The position numbers and the translations under genes were made by a program. DNA of 51,303 bases, taken from assembly GCF_000182565.1 (NCBI RefSeq), contig NW_015971544.1, forward strand, positions 512,310 through 563,612, read 5' to 3'. Below the pieces are notes generated by a model, which searched no databases, had not been told where the DNA came from, and was given only the letters and a program-made list of their open reading frames with translations. The stretch is from Spizellomyces punctatus DAOM BR117 (lineage: Eukaryota > Chytridiomycota > Chytridiomycetes > Spizellomycetales > Spizellomycetaceae). The first letter of the stretch is position 1. Each line of letters starts with the position of its first letter. Of this stretch, positions 37,287-49,186 are shown one piece after another.

Positions 37287-40200
37287 CTACCCTCTCGTTC
37301 TACCCACGCTTCCCTTCAGACCCTGCCAGGCATCAAGCCTCATCATTGGCTCCCCACCTATGGGCGGCTTCTCTAGAAATCCAATCTCCACGAAGTATCC
37401 TAAATACAGTCCCATCAGCTCATTCATACTCTTGCATACCACCCCGCCGGGCCTCTCTTCCAGTACTTGTTTCACGTGGCTATCATCCAGCTCCGCGCTC
37501 TTGGTACTCGTAGGCAAATCATCCAAAACAAAATGCAAAAGGGGATACAGTGCATTGTCAGCAGTTGAAAGTGTAAGGTCCATCAATGCAGTTCGCCAAT
37601 GGATGTAGTCCACAGGCACGAGAGTGTAACCTTTGCGCACCAAATGACCAAACATGTCATCGTATTTGAAGCGGTCTGAATTATGCATGTGGAAGACACC
37701 TAGAGCGAGTGAAGTCGGTGTCGACGCTACTTCAGCGATTGCACCCGCAACGTAGTCCACTGGGCACATGTTGACAAGATTTGCAATACGTGGCACTTTA
37801 CCGAGTTGAATGCAGCCTTTGACCAGTCGCCACAAGAAATCATCGGTGTTTCCAACTCCGGTAGTAGAGTCACCCACAATATACCCTGGTCGGATGATAG
37901 TCGCCGGCACACCTCGTTCGCGTGCTATCATAATCAGCTTTTCGGACACCCACTTAGTCTGACCGTAACCACTACGCAATCCTTTTCTCGAGCCTTCGAG
38001 ATCGTCAGTTTCAAGAACCTTCCCTTTTTCTCCGAGCTCAAGCTTGCGCATATAATGCTCGGTATCCAATACGGCGGTGGAAGATACAAAGTGGAGAGGC
38101 TTAAGGTGATGCCGTGTAGCCAGTCGTAAAGATTCCAACGTGCCGAGGACATTGGGTGCTCGGAGTTTATGATAGGGGTACACCCAGTGAACTAGCGCTC
38201 CATTGTGAACAATCACGTCTACGTCCGTGGACAGATATTCCCATTGCTCTTCTGACACACCCAGGCGCGACAACGCAAGGTCACCACAGATAGCCTCCAC
38301 CCGGTCGGCTGTCAACCACTGGTCTTCCCATACAAGGTGCCGTTCGCCATTGTCTCGTATTCTTGCCAATGCGTCCTGAGGGGTTTTAGCTCTGACAAGA
38401 GCAATCACTCGACTATTAGGGAATCGCCTCAACAGCGCACCGAGAATGAAAGCACCCAAAAATCCTGTCGCCCCAGTCAAAAAAAACACCGGACGGCCAA
38501 CGGGCAGTCCCTCCTTAATCGGAAAATCAAACTGCGGTAGGCCAGTTGCGGAGATCGCCGGATCATCCAGCGCATCCAAATCAGCAGCGTAATCTACCTC
38601 TTCCTCCTCCTCAACCGCTACCTGCTCACCGGCTCCTCTTTCGGTCTTCCCACTCTCATTACCAATCATCCGCAAGTCGCCACCACGAATGAAATCTACT
38701 TCCTTTGCCATCCCTCTAACTGTGGGCTCTCTATATACAATGCTAAGAGGGACTTCGACCGCCAGTGTCTTACGAACTTCGAAAACAAGCCGTGTCGCTA
38801 AAATAGAATGTCCGCCCAAATCAAAGAAATTATCATCAATTGGAATGCTCGTGGATGGTCTTCCAAGTACGTTTGACCAGATATCACGAATGCCCAGCTG
38901 AATGGGCGTGAGTATATTGTCTTCACCAGTTGCAGGAGCGGCCGCAGTAAGAGCGGTGTCTGGGAAAGGAAGAGCGTTCTTGTCGACTTTACCGTTGGGC
39001 GTCAAAGGCATTCGCTTCAACGGAAATATCACTTTGCAACGAATGGTCCATTAAAATCCGTCGCCAATTTAGACTGCTACTATGCGTACTCACCTTTCGG
39101 TACAGCATATCCCGGTAGCTTTGTCTTGAGGTATTCTCGCACGTCCTTGATAAACGCTGCCACATCAACATCTGCATCCAGTGGAACGATGTAACTGACC
39201 AGAGTCTTTTCCTCATCCTTGTCACGTCTGACTAATGTCACATTCTCACGAACATTGGAATGTTGACTAAGATGAGTGTCAATCTCCTTTAACTCGATCC
39301 TGAATCCTCGAATTTTGACTTGATCGTCAGCACGTCCTGTGCACTCTACAGAACCGTCAGGGCGGTACCTCCCAAGATCGCCAGAACGATACATCCTGTC
39401 ACGTGGTCCCTTGTAATAAGGCAGGTTACGGTCAGGTTCAGGTCCCGATGGATTGAAAGGATTTGGGACAAATTTTTGGGCGCTGGCTTCGAGGTCAAGA
39501 TATCCTTCTGCTAAGCCTCCGCTGCGGACATAGATTTCGCCGACCTCTCCAATACCACAAAGTAATCCTGAGTTATTGACTACCAGTAGCTGGACATTTT
39601 TCATGCCCTTTCCTGCCGGCATAATATCTTTCTGCTCAGAAAGGAACCCGGGGTTCAACGACGTAGGTGGAATGTCAAGATACGATACAGCACGCTGGGT
39701 CTCGGTCGTGCCGTACATGTTGATAACATGGGTATTCGGTGCCAAGTACTGGAGACGGAGGACATCTCGCTTCGTCAGAACGTCCCCCACAAAGAACGCA
39801 TTGCGAAGCGTAGGAATTGGGTGGGTTGCGTTAGCGGACAATAGCTGACCCATGGCAGGGGTGAGATGAGTGACCGTAATCCCATGGTGAGCCATCCATT
39901 CTGCCAACCGGCCAGGCGTGCCAATGTCTTCCGCTGTTGGGATTCGCAGCTGTGCACCGAGGAATAATGGTGTAAAGACTTAGCACTCCGTTAGCAATGC
40001 TTTGCACTTCAGTAGCAAAGTAAATTTGTCGCTACTTACTATCGCGTTGAATTGGGTCATGTGCAATCCCACTCAACATTGTGAAGCGTTCATGCTCAGT
40101 TAATCCAAATTCGTGCCTCATCCAGGGATAAAAATGCGTCAATGAAAAATGACGACCTTTGACGCCTGAAAATGAAATCGCGTTATTCAAGGGAAATCAG

Positions 40201-41789
40201 AATCATGTGCGGGAATGTGTCCCAACAAACCTTTCGGTATGCCAGTACTTCCACTTGTGAAGCTCAACGTGCAGCCGCTGTCGGGGCCTAGCACTACAGC
40301 TGGTTCGATACTGGCATTGTTCTGATGGGGTGCTAGAACATCGGTGCCAGTGGAGCTGCCACCGACTAGAAGTCCATCGTCAAGAATCTCCAATGCAGGC
40401 ACCTCACACTTGATGTCAAGATTATCCTTAATATATCCACGGACATCTTCATGAAGCTCGCCAGCCTTACGTAGAATGACCAATCCGCGAGGTTTTGCGA
40501 CCGAAAGGTAAATATTCTGGCGAGACGGAGGATACGCTGGATCTATTTCACAGTCATTATGATGTCCATCCTTCAGCCAAGGGTCAACTATCCACCTACC
40601 AATGACACTGAAAATCGCTCCGGCTTTAAGGACACCCATGACGGCCACCACCAAGTCTACTCCTCTGTACGAATACAGCACTACAACATCCTCTCTCTCG
40701 ATACCATTTGCAATCAAATGGTGTGCAAGGACGTTCGAAGCTTCGTTAATCTGCTTGAAAGAGAACTCCCGCAGGTCTCCAAAAGTACTTCCTTGTGCCT
40801 CCCTACTTTCTACGACGCATGTACGATCAGGGTGGCTTTTGGCGTTTCGGGCAAAAATATCGGTGATTGCTCCCTCAAATCTGTCCCATTCGAGATCAGC
40901 AGTGGGATCTGGGAGCAATGTTCTGCTTCGCGCAGTTAGGAGAGAAATGCGGCCAATTGTTGCCTGAGGATCTTCCGCAGCCGATTGGAGAACAAGTTGC
41001 AGTTGATCCAGCATGTCCGTAATACGACTGTTCGAGAACAAGACAGTATTGTACACGACTCGGATCTCAATGGGAAGAAGACGGCGAAGGGTTGGGGCCT
41101 GGGAAATGAAAATGGTGATGTCACATGTGGATGAAGTGGTCGTCGAAGATAAAGTGTCAGGAGTAGTGTCTGTCAGGTTGAAAAATCGGACTTTGAAGAG
41201 CGACTGCTGTTGTCCAGATTCGGGTCGGACGGAGGACGGTGCGAGCAAGTCATTCAATAACGCAGCAAATGGGATTTCGTCGGCTAAAGCATCCTCCTCG
41301 GCCTAAAACAGATGTGCCATCAATGCAAGGCTGAAAGTTACTGGAAGCTCTGCGACTTTCTACCTTGAGAACAGTCTGCACTGCTGTTGCAATTGTATCA
41401 TTATCAGTTAGTGGAAATCTTAATACTAAAGGATTTGAAGATCGAGAACTAGATCCAACGGTAATATCCTCCTCGCCAGTGTATTTGTGTAAAAGAATGG
41501 AGAAAGCAGCGAGCAAGATGGTGAAAGGGGAAATTGTCGACGACGATCCATGAGCGGCATGTTCTTCAGATACTGCTCCGTAGTTAGGCTTGATATTCAG
41601 CGAAAGCTTGAGAATCGCAAGAGAGATGGCCTCTGGAACTTGTAAGACCTGCTCCGCTTCCACAATGCGGTGTGGGATGGGCCGAGGATAGTCTGTTGGA
41701 AGTACAAGTTCGGTCAAGCTTGAAAGGCGCTCTTTCCATCGCGATATGAGGGTAGGACTGACGGGTTCGTCGGGTAGCGTCGCTCCCAT
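37287..41789 (-). CDS. LYS2: L-2-aminoadipate reductase (large subunit, Lys2)
   Basis: Reduces alpha-aminoadipate to the semialdehyde in the fungal lysine pathway, by an NRPS-like adenylate-thiolate-reduce mechanism. The start is the ATG at 41789 ([20 protein letters not shown]). Domains in order: a degenerate condensation-like N-terminus ([20 protein letters not shown]); adenylation domain ([69 protein letters not shown]); carrier domain with the phosphopantetheine site [20 protein letters not shown] (Ser near 38806); and an NAD(P)H reductase with [28 protein letters not shown] and [19 protein letters not shown]. About six exons with GT-AG introns; the last starts after a GTGAGT intron near 39050. 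TAG at 37287, 165 bp from the converging THI20 end. Full-length and intact. A separate Lys5-type transferase would be needed to activate it. Confidence 0.95.
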
Positions 41790-42500
41790 GTCGTGCCAAC
41801 GGATGCGGTGTTGAAAAGGTGGCTACGGAAGAGGAAACGAGCAACTAAAGCAAGTCAAAAGGGCGGAGACGCTGCTGGAGAGTGCACTGCTGATGGTGAG
41901 GAGATCTTGATCCAGATCAAACCTCGTTTATCCATATAGGGTTACATGAAACTCCACGTGATCTTGGTTCGTGCTCTGCGAAGGTACAGTAAGCAGGCTG
42001 GAGATCGAAGGAAAACGCAAGAGATTTCTGCAGTGAATGCCCATTAAAATGCTGCTCTGCAACCGTAGATGAGCAACGAGTGTTGCAATTCATAAGCAAC
42101 ACAAGTTAATTCATATTTCTTCACCAAAAAGTGACTGCTACCGGCACTTGAGCGAACCTGTTACAGAAATCCTTTGAAGGAGGATACAGATATAGATATT
42201 ATAAAACTGTAAATAATCACCTCTCTATCATTCACTCGCGTTGGATATCATATGTGCGTACAGAGTATGGAGCGACGGGCTTGTCTAAATGTGTTGAATG
42301 AGCATCTTATAATACAATAGAATAACTCGGCGTGACCTGAAAATCACATGACCACGTGTCGAAAATACGTGTCGGAATGGCTGCTTGATTGCTGTCGGGA
42401 ATGCCCCAGACTGCTTTATTTTAAAGACCTCAACTAATCTTATGAGGATTGGTGCATCTTTTTTCTGGGGCATCTTTGTGGATATTACAAGGGACAGTGC
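41790..42500. promoter_or_regulatory. LYS2 upstream region
   Basis: About 700 bp without a supported gene. CACGTG E-box cores occur near 41957 and 42354, which are potential bHLH sites. The base composition becomes less gene-like beyond 42300. Confidence 0.35.
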
Positions 42501-42503
42501 TGC

Positions 42504-42954
42504 TTACTTTCGGGTCTTTTTTGCTTTATATGCCTTTTCCTGACTCTCTGTAAAAGCATACCCATTCTGCAGCTTTCCCCATACCAAATCTACACCCTGC
42601 AATTCATCAACATGCCCAGAGCCAGGTCCAGCAGCTGAAAAGGTGACTTCTACAGGCCCTATGAGACTTCCCATCTGCGCCCTAAAAACAAACCGGTTCC
42701 AACCCATGAAACCATGGCATCGATATAGAAGATGTCCCAGCCCCATAATCTGCTGCATAAATAGCTGTGAACCCAACAGTGATTCCAACCAATTGAATCA
42801 TAATTTTACTCGATTTAGACTCATGAACTATGATTTGATAATGGTTCGATGCACAAACGATGCTCCACCATTGAAAAACGGGTCCAATATGTGCGGCAAT
42901 GAACGGATTGATTGAATATTCTGCAGTTGCTCCACCATTGAAAAACGGGTCCAA
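42504..42954 (-). pseudogene. possible decayed coding stretch in repeat-rich DNA
   Basis: Two overlapping minus-strand frames look partly coding. One is 42954-42682 (DPFFNGGATAEYSINPF, GFTAIYAADYGAG); the other is 42788-42504 (GWNRFVFRAQMGSLIGPVEV, ending SQEKAYKAKKTRK). Neither opens with an ATG and they differ by a frameshift around 42700-42715. The first overlaps a 28-bp direct repeat. I recognise no family. It may be a fragment of a mobile-element gene or simply chance. Confidence 0.2.
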
Positions 42955-42955
42955 T
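42861..42955. repeat. 28-bp direct repeat, two copies
   Basis: The 28-bp sequence starting TGCTCCACCATTG occurs exactly at 42861-42888 and 42928-42955, separated by 39 bp. It lies just upstream of the truncated ORF at 43038 and may be part of its regulatory or terminal region. Confidence 0.85.
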
Positions 42956-43037
42956 GCGCAGTTGTCATATCTCTATATAAACCCGCCTTCTCTGCCCATT
43001 TCCCAGGTTTTCATCCATTTTTCTATTCCAATCATCA

Positions 43038-43687
43038 TGCCGCCAAAGAAAAAGCAAAAGCTTGAAAAACTTGACAAACCCACCTTACATACCTGCAACA
43101 AAACTTCCTTTGCAAAAGCTTTCCTGCCTAATGAGACCTACCACCAATGGCTTCTAGATTACATCGCCATCATCCATCAACTTGCCGACCATGCTTCCCA
43201 CGCGCTGAAATTCTATCTCCTTTCATCAGCGCCAGTTTTTCCCACAGTAAATCAAGAGAGGATTGAAGCCATCCTCTATCTTCTCAACAAAGGTGAATCA
43301 TGGCAACCAAAAACCGGTGCAAAGAAGGCATTATGTGAATCCTTGTTGCCATACATTTGTCAGTACTGCCACATCATCAGCTTTGTTCATCCAAATCTAC
43401 AAAAAGAGCAGCAATCAGTCAATTACCTGACAGTGAGTATGATGGCGAATCTGAAGGTCAACATCCAGGAACACTTCATGACGATGCTGCTCCGGTACAT
43501 TAATCTGCAGCTTGACGTGAAGGGACAGAAGCAGTGACTGCCACTGAAAAGCGATGCGCGGAAAGCTTTCTTTGCTCGTCTTCACTACTTGAAGTCGGTT
43601 TTCCTTTTCGAAACCATGCCAGAATCACTGGATGACTTGACTGCTGAAGAGAGTGAACTTCTAGAAGAGATTTGGTCCCTTATGTAA
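43038..43687 (+). pseudogene. repeat-associated ORF of unknown family, truncated by LTR insertion
   Basis: The ATG at 43038 starts a frame with an NLS-like N-terminus (MPPKKKQKLEKLDKP). It continues with TYHQWLLDYIAIIHQLADHA, CQYCHIISFVHPN and MTMLLRYINLQLDVKGQKQ, then meets an in-frame TGA at 43535. Reading continues without shift through LKSDARKAFFARLHYLKSVF and TAEESELLEEIWSLM to a TAA at 43685. That TAA is built from the TGTAACG start of the candidate LTR, so the gene appears cut by the retrotransposon. The TGA could be a decayed CGA. I do not recognise the family; the style resembles ORFs of fungal DNA repeats. The 5' region contains the 28-bp direct repeat. Confidence 0.5.
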
Positions 43688-44020
43688 CGATGAGGACATC
43701 TTTGAGAGATCGCGAGTAAGCCCAAATCGGATGCGGGAAGCATGAATCACATGACCAACTCCACCGATTAGGTTACCGTGACCGAAAAAACCGGTTTGGA
43801 GAATGGCAATCAGCGCATTAGATTTCAGCGTGCCTCGTACAACCTGTGGAGGCCCGAGCCAGTGCGAAAAAGGAAGAAATTGGTACCGCCACCAATAAAT
43901 CAGTTGCGGTGCAGTGGCACCCATTAGTTTAGTTTAGTTTAACAGTTTATCCAAGAATCTTGTATAAAAAGGATGTATTCAATAGAAAAAACAGGCGGGG
44001 GGGCAGAAGCCGTAGCGACA
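43683..44020 (+). repeat. candidate 5' LTR of the Ty3/gypsy element
   Basis: A 338-bp segment begins TGTAACGATG and ends AGCGACA (TG...CA termini as in LTRs). It contains a TATA-type box (TATAAAAAGG, about 43965-43974) some 55 bp before its end. A short TTTAG tandem sits at 43926-43940. It precedes the gag-pol frame by about 410 bp. No matching 3' copy is in the window, so the boundaries rest on termini and position only. No tRNA-primer site (TGG...) is evident right after it. Confidence 0.45.
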
Positions 44021-44431
44021 CTAAAATCCCCACAACTAGCTTCTCAACTCCAATCTTAGGTTAACAGGAACCCAACAGAGCGCTTCAACGGCCTGATCAC
44101 CCACACTGAAGCCTCTAAATCCTGCTCAGTTCACAACTAACCGATTCTCCTTGCCTCTTGCCCCCAATTCACTACCGACGCCCAAAGAAAGGATTTGGAG
44201 ACTACGATTCCTAGTACAGACATCCATCTAACCTGCTAGGAGACCCAAGTTGTCTTTACCATAGTTAACCAACAAAAAATCCATTACATGGTGGAGAAGC
44301 ACGATGAACTGCCTTCCCCTCTCAAATTCAGCTGAAAACCTTATTCAGTCATACCAAAAACTCTTGCGCAAACCAAGATCTGCTCAGGTAGCTACTCGGA
44401 AACCTTTTCTCTTGTTTCAGAAACAGACTTC
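44021..44431 (+). other. retrotransposon 5' untranslated leader
   Basis: About 410 bp between the candidate LTR and the first gag ATG. Stops occur in all plus frames. It ends in CTCTTGTTTCAG just before the ATG, which resembles a splice acceptor, so a spliced leader is conceivable. No recognisable primer-binding site. Confidence 0.4.
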
Positions 44432-46180
44432 ATGAAACTGAGAATGATGCCAGTCGAATGCTCTCCAACACGAGGCTGCTCACCTGTGATCCAGACTCAT
44501 AGTCAGGGTCCTGTGGAGGACATCGAAGTCCCTCCCGCAACATGCCCGAGGCATTCGGGGACCACTTCCATCGAACTGGAAGCCCCTAACTTGGCCATGA
44601 TGGCCTCTGAAGTGGCAGCGTTGAAAGAAGACATTGCCCGCTCGACTGCTGCAATGCAGTTGGCAACTCAAAATCTTATGGAACAGCTTCATAGGCTTTC
44701 TGAACGTCAGACAGTGGCGGATGAGTGCCTTGCATGAGCCTTAGAAGCCCTAGCACATCGCCCGCTGCCTGAACAACCTCTCATAGCACGAGCTACAAGA
44801 GAGTGGTCCGCAACCCCATGGGAAACATCGGACACACCAAGGGAGCATACCGAACCAAGTCTTTCAGGTCCGGTGCCTCCAATCCAAGTGCCAGCAGCCC
44901 CGTGGGCCAGCAACACCAAGGTCGATTCCTTGAAAGCAAAGGACATACCCAGGTTTATGGGCAAAAGAAACCAAGACGTTGAAGAATGGCTTAACAAAGT
45001 CCAACTTCTTCAAAACATTAGCACAACATTGGATGCCAGGATGGTACAGCTCCTACCAGCCATGATAGCCGAGAAAACTCCTGCTGATGCTTGGTTTTAC
45101 ACTCTGGAAGCCCAGGAAACTCACTTGTGGACTTGGAAAAGGTGGAAAGAAGAACTGCTTCAAGAGTTCCGAGACCCCCTAACCGAGTCCAAGTGCAAAG
45201 CTGAATATGTGTGCTGTCATGTGAACTCCAAAGAATTTCACAGCTTTCTCATGTTCATTGACCACAAAACTCATCTCCGGCGCCTCACATATGGCAACTG
45301 GGCAAACATAGAATGTCCTGCTGACCAGCATTTCGACCTAATAGTCGAACAATTGCCCAGTGACATCCAAATCATGGTCAAATCCTGTAACGTCACAAAC
45401 CTGACCAAATTAAAAGACTTCCTGCGCCTTTATTTCAGCTCTGATGACACCAGAAAATGAGACCCTTGCTACAGTGGTGCTGCAGAAGCCCAGAAGAAGT
45501 CACAAAAGACCGGAACCAACAAAGGCCCTAAGCAGATGGCTCAACATAAAACCAGAAACCCCGAAAAGGGTCGCAATGGTCCTCAGAAGATGGTTCTGGA
45601 CCCCAACAAGGAACCACTGGCACCCTGCAAATTCTGTCAGAAAAAGCATTGGAATGTTTTCTGCTGGCAGAACCCGAACTGAAAAGATCCTGAAGATGGA
45701 AAGAAGGGACCATATGGAGCACCCATGCCCGCAGGTTGGAAACCCAAACAGGAGTCCAAGAAGTCGTACATAGTGGAGCTGGACTCGACATCCGCTACCA
45801 CCAAGACTCTTTTTTCGGCTTCGGAACTGGAAAGGACAGCCACTGCTAATCAAGGATTCCACACCATTGGATTCTTTCATTCACCCAAGCACTCGGAATC
45901 AACAATTTTGATGACTGCACCTCTTTCTGAGGTCACGGAGACTAAGGAAGAGGACCCCCGCATGCCCACGCAGGGCTGGGACCGAGTCTGGGACAACATA
46001 GCCATCATCTGGGGCACCCCGAAAGTGGCTCTGATGATGGGCGACAACCCCCGCGTGCTCAGCTTCTTTGCCAAAGAACCGAAGCAAGGTGCTGGGCACC
46101 TTGGGAATGACCCCTACACAGTCGCGTGGAGTTCCCACCACCTCTACATTGCTGCTGCAACTGAAGCTGACAAGGATTGA
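44432..46180 (+). pseudogene. gag (capsid and zinc knuckle) with internal stops
   Basis: The ATG at 44432 opens the gag part of a single gag-pol frame. The N-terminal coiled coil (ASEVAALKEDIARSTAAMQL) is followed by a capsid-like region (DIPRFMGKRNQDVEEWLNKV, TWKRWKEELLQEF, HLRRLTYGNW). A zinc knuckle is at 45626-45664 (CKFCQKKHWNVFC). It is C-x2-C-x3-H-x4-C, one residue shorter than the usual C-x2-C-x4-H-x4-C. In-frame TGA stops are at 44735, 45458, 45680 and 46178. Reading resumes in the same frame after each. Gag packages the element RNA; this copy cannot make full-length Gag. Confidence 0.8.
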
Positions 46181-47593
46181 ATCCTGCGAAAAGTCCAAGA
46201 AGACAGTACCCCTCATTTGATTCTCCTTGCCTGGATAAGGCTCGACAAATGCAAGAAATTCTTGATGTGGAGCTCTGAAGATCCTGTTATCTTTGATTCT
46301 TATGCCAACCTGCAACTGGTGGCATTTCTCCTGACAGGCAATATCATTCACTCAGACTATTATTATCATCGCAGAAACCCCAAATTCCTGCACATTAAAG
46401 ACCATCCATGTCTCCAAAGACACGAAGAGAGTGAATGGACGTGCATAGTCATGCTGGCTATCAAACAAGTTGCTCGCCAGAATAAACCAACAAAACCACA
46501 AAATGACAAAGCTAGAGAACACTTTGAGAGTTTGATTAAGGCTATGGAAGCAACAATTAATGACATCGCACCCCATTTCGAGGTCGCGGTGCCTTCTATC
46601 AACACCTTCTACATGGTAGATTTAGGCAATGTACTCAAAAGCCAGACCAAGACCCAAATGCAGCCTTGCTGGATGCTAGCCGTCATTGCTCAGCTCTGGG
46701 CACCTGTGGTACTAGACACAGGAGCCTGTGAGTCTCTGATTTCCGACATGTACCAGGGCCTTCTGTTCTCCGAAACCAATTTGCAGGATGCAGAAACAAT
46801 GGCTTTCAATGGCATTGGTGGACGTATCTCATCTACCAAGACAGTATGCCTCAAAACTTCCCTCAGAGGCTGTGGAGGAGAATACCTGACTTTCCATGCC
46901 TACTTTTGGGTCATTGCATATGGGAAACCTCTCATCATCCTAGCCAATGATGTTCTGGGACATCTGAAACTCCAAACCTTGGTTCAGGTACCCCCATTAC
47001 CCAGTTTTGCGGTGACGCTCAAGAATCCGGACATCCTTATCCCTTGCTCCATAATGGATGAGCTGGACACTGATCACATGCATGGCATGCCATACAAGAC
47101 CAAGCAGGGTGAATTCATGAAGGATGTGTCAATGCCACGGCTGACCAAAGCCAAAGCTCAGAAGTCTAGATTAACCATGTTAATCACGGGACAGACATGC
47201 GTGGCAGCCCAAACTTTTCTCATTGAAAACCCTCTTGAGGCCACCGCTGCTAGCTCAATGGCCCCGTTAGGCCTCAAACTGTCCACTGCAACCCATAATT
47301 CAGTTGCGGACCCCAAAGAGAACATTTCCAAAGAAGAATGGCAGACACTTTGGAACAAATGGAACCTCGACTCTATGGAGAGGGCTCCAGGGGCCTTCGA
47401 AGCCCAATTAGAAGACGCGGAACATTTCCACGTTGATCTCAAGTGACCCAAACCCGTGGTCTGGGCCCTAATCAACATTCTATGACACTTCCATCAAGCC
47501 TTCAGCTATGAGGGTCATCTCATAGGGAACTACACCAAGATTCCCTATGCGCCTCGATTTATCTCGGCTCCGCCACCCCTTTTGAGGCCATAG
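46181..47593 (+). pseudogene. pol: aspartic protease region with stops
   Basis: Continues the gag frame. A retropepsin-type active site is seen as VVLDTGACESLISD (Asp codon at 46715), followed by a flap-like stretch (MAFNGIGGRISS). The linker to RT carries stops at 47444 (TGA), 47483 (TGA) and 47591 (TAG). The region after the protease (HFHQAFSYEGHLIG) has no assignment. No frameshift is seen. Confidence 0.75.
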
Positions 47594-49186
47594 TTGTACT
47601 CTCCGTTGGAGCGGACAGCCCTCGAGATGGAACGAGACACCATGATGGGGCTTCAGAGGTGGAAACAAACCACCGAAGTAACCTTTGCCAGCGATCCTGT
47701 TATCATTCACTATGCAAACAAACCCCTGTGGGTAGCCTTTGACTATCGCCAAGCCAATGACTGCATGGCCTGGGATCCATATCCCTTTCCCATCATGCTC
47801 GACATCCTGAACTGGATTGTCGCAGTCCCATTCCGATACATATTGGGAGGTGACGCAAACAAAGGATTGTACCAAATTGCCATCACCGATGTGTCGGTAC
47901 GCAAATGGCTCGCGATCAGACTCCATGATGGCATCTATGAACCACTCTTTATGCCCTTTGGACCCAAGACTGCCCCTTCGCACTTCTGTCGGGTGATGGA
48001 CGACACCTTGGGTCCCTCCAAATGGCGAAATATCAACAACTTCATTGACAATATCCACACATGAGCGGAGACAGCCGCGGAAGCCCTAGATGCCATCATG
48101 GACTGGCTCGACCACTTTTCCAGAGCCAAACTCACCCTAAGACTCGACAAGTGTCAATGGCTCTTTCACCAGCTCACGGCTCTTGGTTTCGTTGCCTCCT
48201 CTCAGGGTCTCGCTACCGATCCAGACAAGGTTGCAACCATAGTCAATTGGCCATGACCCAAATTAATAGGTGACCTATGGTCCTTTGTGGGTCTCCTAGG
48301 GTTCTACGCCCAATTCATCCCCTGCTATGTGGAACTCGTCCGACCCCTGCAAGACGCTATCCAAGAGGGCGTTCGCGAATACCGAGACCTTAAAAAGGGT
48401 CGCGCTGACCCAAAGAAAGGCACTGAAAAGCTCAATTCACCATCCATGCTCGACATGGCAGTGGCCCCTACAATCACAGCCACCGGAGCCCGATTTGAGG
48501 TTTTGCAACATCCAAAATCTAGCTCCTCAGACCTACCGGCAGTCAATCTATGCCAATCATCGCTGGTGGACTTGCCCATTGACCCCTTTTGTGTCGGACG
48601 CCTTGCTCGCAAGTGCCCCAACCAAGGTCTGTGCAGATTTATTGCAAAGCATGAAGTTTCATGGACCGATTCCCAAAACTCTGCCTTCGCAGCCGCCAAG
48701 CAGGCTCTGACAACAGCTCCAGTGCTTGCAGCACCCAGAAAAGGGTTCCCCTACACCCTTCACAGTGACGCTTCCTACACAGTGTTTAATGTCACGCTCG
48801 AACAGTTACAGCCAGATGCTTCTGAATGCCTGCTGTGCTACCATTCCTGAGGCACCACCACCTCGGAAAAGAAGGCCCCCCCTGTCGAACTCGAGGCTGG
48901 ATGCCTCATTTGGGGCCTTGGAAAACTCTGCCCATACCTTGAAGGCCTGCCTTTCACAGTCATTACCGATCACCGAGCTCCTTTGTGGCTCGCCAAATAC
49001 AAAGGCGAGAACTGAAAGCTCCTCTGCTGGGCCCTCGATCTTAGTTACTGGTCCGAATGGATGACAATCGTTCACAAACCAGGATGCTTCCACATCATCG
49101 CTGATACACTTTCACAGCTACTTGGCATGGAAACTCTTCTTTGCTCTACCGTGACCAAAATATGGGTGTCAGAATGCAGAAGATGA
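47594..49186 (+). pseudogene. pol: reverse transcriptase and RNase H with stops
   Basis: RT motifs are VAFDYRQANDCMAWDPYPFP, LFMPFGPKTAPSHFCRVMDD and the active-site block FIDN at 48041-48052, where active elements have YxDD. The thumb region follows (LTLRLDKCQWLFHQLTALGF, LWSFVGLLGFYAQFI). RNase H starts with YTLHSDASYTVFNVTLEQLQ and includes ELEAGCLIWGLGKLCPYLEG, TVITDHRAPLWL and HIIADTLSQL. TGA stops are at 48062, 48254, 48848, 49013 and 49184. The missing second catalytic Asp of RT would abolish activity even without the stops. Confidence 0.85.

Noticed and set aside
45500-46351. Minus-strand ORFs of 126 and 150 codons inside gag
   Set aside because: Antisense shadows of the gag-pol frame; no domain.
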